Part shown: piece after piece, positions 57,716 through 64,000 of the stretch
Numbering within the stretch: position 1 is the first letter of the stretch
Layout of the letters: the number at the start of each line of letters is the position of its first letter
Assembly: GCF_910594005.1 (NCBI RefSeq)
Contig: NC_057848.1
Location: 131,698,155-131,762,154, forward strand
Direction: 5' to 3'
Length of the DNA: 64,000 nucleotides
Origin: Cervus elaphus
Lineage: Eukaryota > Chordata > Mammalia > Artiodactyla > Cervidae
The notes under the pieces: generated by a model
The model's database searches: none
What the model saw: the letters and a program-made list of their open reading frames with translations, nothing else
Told to the model about the DNA's origin: nothing
Position numbers and translations under genes: made by a program

Positions 57716-57847
57716 GGAAGCATTTGTTTCTATGCCTGGGTAAAGATTTCCCAAGCTTTACATTGAATCTGTGACAAATTACAGTCACCACAACATTTCA
57801 GATGCAGGTAGATAAATAAAGATGAGTCCTTCTTAGAAGACTTTTGA

Positions 57848-58140
57848 AAGGAAATCAAACTTGAATATTCACTGGAAGTACTGATGCTGAAGCCGAAGCT
57901 CCAATACTTTGGCCACCTGAGGCGAAGAGCTGATTCACTGGAAAAGGCCCTGATGCTAGGAAAAATTGAAGGCAGAAGGAGAAGGGGATGACAGAAGATG
58001 AGATGGTTGGATGGCATCACCAACTCGATGGATACGAGTTTGAGCAAGCTACGGGAGATAGTGAAGGACAGGGAAACCTGGCATGCTGCAGCCCATGGGG
58101 TTGCAAAGACTTGGGCATGACTGAGTGACTGAACAACAAC
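57848..58140 (+). mobile_element. BovB 3' fragment
   Basis: Plus-strand BovB from GAAATCAAACTTGAATATTC to GACTGAGTGACTGAACAACA: the C-terminal region only. Frames contain stops and the copy is diverged. Confidence 0.9.
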
Positions 58141-59443
58141 TGGACATAATTGGTCTTCCATATACCCTACTGGTCTGAGCCTCCCTAGAGAATGGTGTTT
58201 ATTTCCAATGGTTTCTAATAGGAAAGGTGTCCACAGTCATGTAACTAAGGATAGTCAGTCAACAGGCTGCAGTTCCCACATCTTTAGAATCCACCACCAC
58301 ATTCACATTCTGGCATGACAGAGCACAGCAGGAGTACTAAGGCTGGGTCATTTCAGTCTTACATGGGTCATCTCGTATAGGCAAACTTTTTTTCTGGCTC
58401 TCCTCATCTGCTGAGACTTTCTCAGAGCTGTGCTGCCATCTGTGGCTCCTTCTACCCAATCTTCCATTTTTATTGCTCTACCTGCATCTTGGTCTAAGCC
58501 TCTCCCCACCTAGCTTTCCCCTTTTTCTTTCACACAAACTTCCCTCAATAGATTCCTTGCACATCTAATCTTACTTGAGCATCTGATTCATGGAGGATTC
58601 AAAATGACACAGAAAGCCTACATTTTATGTAAAGGACATGTTGATCCTGCGTGTGGAATCATCTGTAGAGTTGAAAATATCCATTTGCTTTTTTTCCTGG
58701 GTCAGTGAAAGTACACTAATATGAAGATTCTTGAAAATCATGGGTTCTGAAACACACTTTTTTTTTTCCTTATCTGGGATCCCAATACAGTAGAATTGCT
58801 CTAAATCATTTCAATGAGAATCCATGGTTGTTTGGCTTATAGGAAAAAATTGCTTCAATCTGGGAATCATAAAAATGATTTGTACACTTCTGAAGTTTTC
58901 TTGAAGTTTTTTATTTAACTCAAAACATAAATTTGCATCAATCCCCCAATCCTTTGATGAAGGACCAAGACTTTTTCTTGAGTATCTCTCTGCTTGCACA
59001 AACCACATTCTTCCGTAATCGCCACTTTCTTTAAAGTGAAGCAGGAACTAAAAGTTACCTGTCATGCAATCAGAGTACAGAAACTTTTTCATATTTTCCT
59101 TAAATTTCTGCAGTTATATAAAAAAAATCAAGTTGCCTTAATTAAGAATCTGAAAAGAATTCAACTTTGCAACTTTCTTTTTATGTTCATATTTAATCAA
59201 ATTTTCATGTTTTTAACCAAATCAAAGAAACATAATATCCTGGCGTGAATAGGATGGGCAAGAACCATCACTGAATCTTGGTATGAATCAAATCCACGGG
59301 TGGGACCAAAAGTGTGGGAGAGTGCTGGGCTCAAGGCTGGAGGCAGCAATGAGTGTATTTTGTAGTTGAAACAGAGAGCATTGGTTAAGTTGGAAAGTTC
59401 TATAAGGAGTGGTTAATGAAGAGGATTTTTACTACATGATGCT
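58141..59443. other. Unique sequence
   Basis: No repeat or exon recognised. Confidence 0.42.
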
Positions 59444-59451
59444 TGATATAA

Positions 59452-59570
59452 TGGACTAGGAAATGGCAACCCACTTCAGTGTTCTTGCCTGGAAAATTGC
59501 ATGGATAGAGGAGCCTGGTGGGCTGCAGTCTGTGGGGTCACAAAGAGTCGGACATGACTGAGCACGTGCC
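59452..59570 (+). mobile_element. Bov-A SINE monomer
   Basis: AGGAAATGGCAACCCACTTC to GTCGGACATGACTGAGCACG. Duplications TGATATAA (59444-59451 and 59571-59578) are exact. Confidence 0.93.
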
Positions 59571-59598
59571 TGATATAAAATGCTTTAAATTATTAGTG

Positions 59599-59717
59599 GG
59601 GAATTCCCTGGTGGTCCAGTGGCTAAGACTGCACTTTCACTGCCCAGGGCACAGGTTCAATTCTTGGTTGGGAAACTAAGATCCCACAAGTTATGCAGCG
59701 TAGCCAAAAAAAAATTG
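59599..59717 (+). mobile_element. CHR-type SINE
   Basis: Head GGAATTCCCTGGTGGTCCAG, B-box-like AGGTTCAATTCT, AACTAAGATCCCACAAGTTA and the end GCGTAGCCAAAAAAAAA. It lies 20 bases from the Bov-A. Confidence 0.85.
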
Positions 59718-59940
59718 TTAATGATATTACTTCTGTAGTTCCTTTGGTTCCCTGAGCTGCCTCCATTAGAGGTAGACAGTGATTGATCCTGACTCTATGG
59801 TGATAGAACATTCTTTTACATTTGTTAGTCTTACCTTTTATTTGCACGTGAATTCTGTTGGAAATCTGATCCTCTTCTAAGAAAAATGTAATTCATACAC
59901 ACACATACAAAATTGTAAATTGGGTTTTGTTCCTGAATCT
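59718..59940. other. Unique sequence
   Basis: Nothing recognised. Confidence 0.4.
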
Positions 59941-59954
59941 CACTTGAAAATTCC

Positions 59955-60062
59955 TAGGATATATAGGAATATGTATCTATATATCATATATATGTATCAT
60001 ATCTATATATCATAACTATATATATATTCATGAATATATATATATATATATATTCAATATAT
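59955..60062. repeat. AT-rich dinucleotide repeat with palindromes
   Basis: Interrupted (TA)n with ATCATATATATGTATCATAT-type units and an uninterrupted (AT)n run near 60035-60050. Adjacent to an L1 3' end, so it may have grown at that insertion's 5' edge. Confidence 0.85.
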
Positions 60063-60130
60063 TCATGTTGTATGGCAGAAACCAACACAACATTGCAAAT
60101 CATTTATCCTCTAATTAAAAAATAAAAAAA
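60063..60130 (+). mobile_element. L1 extreme 3' end
   Basis: TATGGCAGAAACCAACACAA, CATTGCAAATCATTTATCCT, then AATTAAAAAATAAAAAAAG. Under 70 bp of L1 remain. Confidence 0.85.
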
Positions 60131-60164
60131 GAAAATTCCTTATTCATAAACTCCCTATGCTATA

Positions 60165-60515
60165 AACTAGTTGTATTCCTCTTCCAATTTGTATGTTGAA
60201 AACCCAGCCCCCACTATGATATACTTTCAGACAGGGCCTTTGGAAAAATGATTACATCATGTGGTTAGAGCCCTCATGAATGAGGTTAGTGCCCTTGTAA
60301 AAGAGACTCCAGAGAGCTCCCTTGCCTCTTTCACTATGTGAGGACATAATGAGAAGACACTGTCTATGACGAAGCATTCCCTTAACAGAGACCAAATCTT
60401 CTGGTGCCTTGATCTTGGACTCTCCAGCTTCCAGAACTGTACGGAATATATGTTTGTTATTTATAAGCCATTCAGTTTATGGTATTTTTGTTATATTAGT
60501 CCAAACAGATTGACA
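60165..60515 (+). mobile_element. MaLR/MLT1-type LTR
   Basis: Near-complete pattern: AATTTGTATGTTGAAAACCC, GGGCCTTTGGAAAAATGATT, GAGCCCTCATGAATGAGGTT, CCAGAGAGCTCCCTTGCCTC, GGTGCCTTGATCTTGGACTC, CTTCCAGAACTGTACGGAAT and a TATAAGCCATTCAGTTTATG end followed by ATTGACA. The polyadenylation signal AATAAA has decayed. Solo LTR without internal sequence. Confidence 0.82.
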
Positions 60516-60526
60516 CCATGCATATG

Positions 60527-60740
60527 TGTGGGCTAAGTTGCTTCAGTCATGTCCAACTCTTTGCAACCCTGTGGACCCACCAGGCTCCTCTGTCCATGGG
60601 ATTCTCCAGGCAAGAATACTGGAGTGAGTAGCCATTCCCTTCTCCAGGGAATCTTCCCCACCCAAGGATTAAACCCATGTCTCTTACATTTCCTGCATTG
60701 GCAGGTGGGTTCTTTGCTACTAGTACCACCTGGGAAGCCT
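60527..60740 (-). mobile_element. Bov-tA SINE
   Basis: Antisense Bov-tA from GGGCTAAGTTGCTTCAGTCA to TAGTACCACCTGGGAAGCCT. About ten bases are missing after ACCCTGTGGAC compared with other copies. Confidence 0.92.
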
Positions 60741-61975
60741 GCCTGATAACAGAATAAAATAGGCAGTACACTAGCTTGTTATTTTCTGACCAAGGATGTA
60801 AACCAATGGGCTGTATTTGCCTGATAAGATTGATGCATCATAAATGTCACTAACTGCTGGAAAAAAAGACACACCACATGCACACTAGTACATTTGCTTA
60901 GTTCTCACAGAGAGTGGCAAGAGTCATGCCAATCTGATTCATCTTTCAGGAAGGAAGAGGGAAGTGCAGTGTTAAGCCACAAGCAAGGCCACGGAGAAGA
61001 TTAGTCCTGAAGAGCAGCAGAGATTGGGGCCATCCAAGGGCAGAGCAGTGGTTGTCAGTTGAGTAAGACTGTGTCACTGAACGCCAGATAGACACAGCCT
61101 AAGGGCGCCTTGGAGATCATCCAGACCAACTCATTCCATAACTCAGTCCCATCAGATGCAGACTCTTAACAGAGTTACAAGCAAGAAACCATCCTCTCAA
61201 ATCTCCTATCAACTGTAGGAGGAGCAAGAATTGTTTTCCTGGCCTTGATTAGCACACAGGTGGTTGGCGCCAAGTGTCTTCCTCCTTGTTCTGAAGATTA
61301 AACTTGAAGGCATCATGGATAGTGTCTACAAATTAGTGATAAAAACTGGGTGGGAATCCAGTCCTTCTTCTCATATTCTTGTTATAAAATCTCATTGCTC
61401 CAGGCCTTGGGGATGCTTTTGCAGTTTACTTAATCTTATTAAAATTATTTGAATATAAAAACATTTCAAGGACATTCTCATTCCATCCCCCCTTTTCCTC
61501 ACTGTTCCTCTGTTCAGGAAGAGCTTTGAGGCCTCAGGCATAATGTCCCAAATCACAAATGACATTACTGCTTCCATTTTGTGGGCCTGACAATCAATCT
61601 GAATGACGCTGAGTTCCATTTCCTAAGAGCAGCTACTAACTTTTTACAGAGTGCCAAAACCTCAAAGTCAAGTAGTTAAGACTTTTGATCAAGCACAAGG
61701 CAGTCTAAAAGTGGCTAGGATTGCCTTCTCATCTTTTTCTAGGGCATTGACGGGTGACTCATTCATTTATAGACTAACAAAATGAACAAGTGATTCTGTA
61801 CAAAGTGAGGTGATAATTGGTAGAAAACTTCTCTCTCAAGTACCAGTCCTTGAACTGAATAATGACCTGATTAAGGAGAAAGCATAGAGGAAGCCCAGAG
61901 GGAGAAGATAAGGAGACTTTATTTGTGCTTTTAGCCACAATGGAGGGAGGATTAAAAATGAAGGTTGTGGTAGGC
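60741..61975. other. Unique sequence
   Basis: No repeat firmly recognised and no exon. Confidence 0.4.
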
Positions 61976-61977
61976 AG

Positions 61978-62085
61978 AATAAAGGCTCTTCCAACGATAT
62001 CCACACCTTAATTCCTAGAACATGTGAAAATGTTAGATGGCAAAGGGGAATTAAGGTTGCAGATAAAGGTTGCTAATCTGCTGAT
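61978..62085 (+). mobile_element. MLT1-type LTR, segment 1 of 3
   Basis: GTGGTAGGCAGAATAAAGGC, CAACGATATCCACACCTTAA and TAGAACATGTGAAAATGTTA open the LTR. The sequence continues after a CHR SINE at 62147 and after a Bov-tA/BovB block at about 63655. Confidence 0.75.
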
Positions 62086-62146
62086 TTTTTTTTTTTTGTC
62101 AGTACCTGGAAGCAGAGTCTTAACCACTGGACTACCAGGGAAGTCC
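62086..62146 (-). mobile_element. CHR-type SINE fragment inside the LTR
   Basis: Poly-T tract then antisense AGTCTTAACCACTGGACTAC, CAGGGAAGTCCC. Flanks CTAATCTGCTGAT (62073-62085) and CTAATCAGTTGAT (62147-62159) match at 11 of 13 bases. Confidence 0.85.
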
Positions 62147-62374
62147 CTAATCAGTTGATCTTAAAATAGAAAGATTACCCTGGATAATCTGATTGGCCCA
62201 ATATAATCACAAGGGTCCTTAAAAGTGGAAGAGAGAGGCAGAAGAGGAGAGTCAGAGGGAGATATGATCATGGAATGGTCCAAGTGATATGGGAGAAGGA
62301 TATGACCTGTTCTTGGTGGCTTTGAAGATGGAGGAAGGGGGCATAAACATATGCAGGTAGCCTCTTTGAGCTTG
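62147..62374 (+). mobile_element. MLT1-type LTR, segment 2 of 3
   Basis: GATTACCCTGGATAATCTGA, CCCAATATAATCACAAGGGT and GGTGGCTTTGAAGATGGAGG follow in the order of the family. Confidence 0.78.
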
Positions 62375-62375
62375 A

Positions 62376-62536
62376 CCATGTGGTGCTAGTGGTAAAGAAC
62401 CCACCTAACAATGCAGGAGACATAAGAGATGCGGGTTCAATCCCTGGGTTGGGAAGATCCCCTGAAGAAGGAAATGCAACCCACTCCAGTATTCTTGCCT
62501 GGAGAAGTCCATGTACAGAGGAGCCTAGCAGGCTAC
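62376..62536 (+). mobile_element. Bov-tA SINE, left part (split by BovB)
   Basis: Head ATGTGGTGCTAGTGGTAAAG, B box GGGTTCAATCCC and BovB-type tail up to GCCTAGCAGGCTAC. It continues at 63588 after the BovB insertion. Confidence 0.92.
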
Positions 62537-63587
62537 TTTGACTGTGTGAACCACAACACTGTGGAGAATTCTTAAAGAGATGGGAATACCAAACCACCTG
62601 ACCTGCCTCCTGAGAAATCTGTGTGCAGGTCAAGAAGCAACAGTTAGAACTGGACATGGAACAACAGGCTGGTTCCAAATCGGGAAAGGAGTACATCAAG
62701 GCTGTATATTGTCACCCTGCTTATTTAACTTATATGCAGAGTATATCATGCGAAATGCTGGGTTAGATGAAAAGCTGGAATCAAGATTGCCGGGAAAAAT
62801 ATCAATAACCTCAGATATGAAGATGACACCATCGTTATGGCAGAAAGCAAAGAAGAACTAATAACCCCCATGATGAAAGTGAAAGAGGAGAGTGAAAAAG
62901 CTGGCTTAAAACTCAATATTCAGAAAACTAAGATCATGGTATCCCATCCCATCACTTCATGGCAAATAGATGGGGAAACAATGGAAACAGTGACAGACTT
63001 TATTTTTTTGGGCTCCAAAGTCACTGCAGATGGTGACTGCAGCCATGATATTAAAACACTCTTGCTCCTTGGAAGAAAAGCTATGACCAACCTAGACAAC
63101 ATACTAAAAAGCAGAGACATTACTTAGCCAACAAAGGTCCGTTTAGTCAAAGCTATGGTTCTTCCAGTAGTCATGTATGGATGTGAGAGTTGGACTATAA
63201 AGAAAGCTGAGCACCGAAGAATTGATGCTTTTGAACTGTGGTATTGGAGAAGACTCTTGAGAGTCCCTTGGACTGCAAGGAGATCCAACCAGTCCATCCT
63301 AAAGGAAATCAGTCCTGAATATTCATTGGAAGGACTGATGCTGAAGCTGGAACTCCAATACTTTGGCCACCTGATGCGAAGAACTGACTCATTGGAAAAG
63401 ACTCTGATGCTGGGAAAGATTGAAGGTGGGAGAAGGGGATGACAGAGGATGAGATGGTTGGATGCCATCACCGACTCGATAGAGCTTGAGCAAGTTCCAG
63501 AAGTTGATGATGGACAGGGAGGCCTGGCATGCTGCAGTCCATGGGACTGCAAATAGTCAGACACAACTGAGCAACTGAACTGTCTGA
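62537..63587 (+). mobile_element. BovB LINE, 5'-truncated, inside a Bov-tA
   Basis: Begins TTTGACTGTGTGAACCACAA in the RT region and ends CTGAGCAACTGAACTGTCTG. The host SINE sequence GTGGGCTAC is duplicated (62528-62536 as GCAGGCTAC; 63588-63596). The copy is more diverged than the 9.5-kb BovB. Confidence 0.92.
62560..63442 (+). pseudogene. BovB reverse transcriptase fragment, disrupted
   Basis: Covers RT from the thumb-side palm (MGIPNHLTCLLRNLCAGQ) through GKGVHQGCILSPCLFN to the C-terminal region. Near 62811 the catalytic box YADD reads YEDD, although the aspartates remain. It shifts frame just before that box and again later, and TAG at 63125-63127 stops the frame from 62837. Not functional. 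Confidence 0.85.
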
Positions 63588-63650
63588 GTGGGCTACAGTC
63601 CATGGGGTTGCAAAGAGTCAGACATGATTGAGGGACTAATACTTTCAAGT
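63588..63650 (+). mobile_element. Bov-tA SINE, right part
   Basis: GTGGGCTACAGTCCATGGGG to GACTAATACTTTC completes the SINE started at 62376. Confidence 0.9.
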
Positions 63651-63654
63651 CTGT

Positions 63655-63822
63655 AAGTTAGAAAAGATAAGGAAATATATTCTTCCCCTAGACCCTCTAG
63701 AATAAATGCAGGGCTGGTCACATCTTGATTGATTTTAGCCCAGTGAGACCCATGTCAGACTTCTAACCTAAAGAACTGTAAGAACAAATTTGTGTTGTTT
63801 TAACTTATTAAATTTGTGGTAT
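63655..63822 (+). mobile_element. MLT1-type LTR, segment 3 of 3
   Basis: TTCTTCCCCTAGACCCTCTA, GATTTTAGCCCAGTGAGACC, CAGACTTCTAACCTAAAGAA, CTGTAAGAACAAATTTGTGT and TTAAATTTGTGGTATTTTTT match the LTR's 3' half. Confidence 0.8.
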
Positions 63823-63825
63823 TTT

Positions 63826-64000
63826 TTCCAGTAGTCATGTATGGATGTGAGAGTTGGACTATAAAGAAGGCTGAGTGCCAAAGAATTGATGCTTTTGAAC
63901 TGTGGTGTTGGAGAAGACTCTTGAGAGTCCCTTGGACTGCAAGGGGATCTAACCAGTCCATCCTAAAGGACATCAGTCCTGGGTGTTCATTGAATGGACT
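63826..64000 (+). mobile_element. BovB fragment running off the window
   Basis: CCAGTAGTCATGTATGGATG onward encodes the C-terminal BovB region (ESWTIKKAE-like, then WCWRRLLRVPWTAR) and is still BovB at base 64000. The 5' end sits in the tail of the LTR. Confidence 0.92.

Noticed and set aside
1..64000. CRISPR arrays, operons, ribosome binding sites, bacterial mobile elements
   Set aside because: The sequence is mammalian; no regularly spaced repeats or compact coding layout are present.

Overview
This window looks like nuclear DNA from a bovid ruminant (cattle, sheep or goat; the exact species cannot be read from the sequence). The evidence is the repeat content: BovB (RTE-clade LINE), BovB-derived Bov-A and tRNA-fused Bov-tA SINEs, CHR-type artiodactyl SINEs and ruminant-type L1, over older mammalian repeats (MIR, L2, MER5A and MaLR/MLT1-type LTRs). 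I found no host protein-coding exon, rRNA, tRNA or other RNA gene that I can defend. All long open frames lie inside LINEs or antisense to them. The window is best read as intergenic or intronic DNA.

Layout. 1-8.9 kb: unique sequence with scattered Bov-tA, Bov-A and CHR SINEs, a 5'-truncated L1 on the minus strand (3350-3911), an old L1 3' end on the plus strand (about 4055-4665) and a SINE-in-SINE pair (5022-5520). 8.9-19.0 kb: one minus-strand L1 with a long 5' region, ORF1 and ORF2, broken by a plus-strand BovB (9496-11537), a solo LTR (12942-13436) and a minus-strand BovB (13871-15087). The last one entered exactly after ORF2 codon 18. 19-43.9 kb: mostly single-copy DNA with L1 3' ends, SINEs, BovB scraps, MIRs and several MLT1-type LTRs. 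43.9-47.0 kb: an L1 3' end split by an internally deleted BovB, which was itself invaded by a second, oppositely oriented BovB and by a twin-primed (5'-inverted) L1. 47-61.9 kb: unique DNA with SINEs, MIR, L2 and LTR pieces. 62-64 kb: an MLT1-type LTR invaded by a CHR SINE and by a Bov-tA, with a BovB inside the Bov-tA; another BovB fragment runs off the window end.

Function. The elements depend on LINE machinery: BovB reverse transcriptase is thought to mobilise Bov-A and Bov-tA, and L1 the CHR SINEs. Every LINE here is disabled by truncation, stops or frameshifts. Nothing looks like a new host system. The items most worth a second look are the nested insertions, whose target-site duplications order the events; the in-frame L1 ORF2/BovB chimeric frame; the BovB deletion whose ends look like GT-AG splice sites; the twin-primed L1; and a small hairpin at 55.3 kb.
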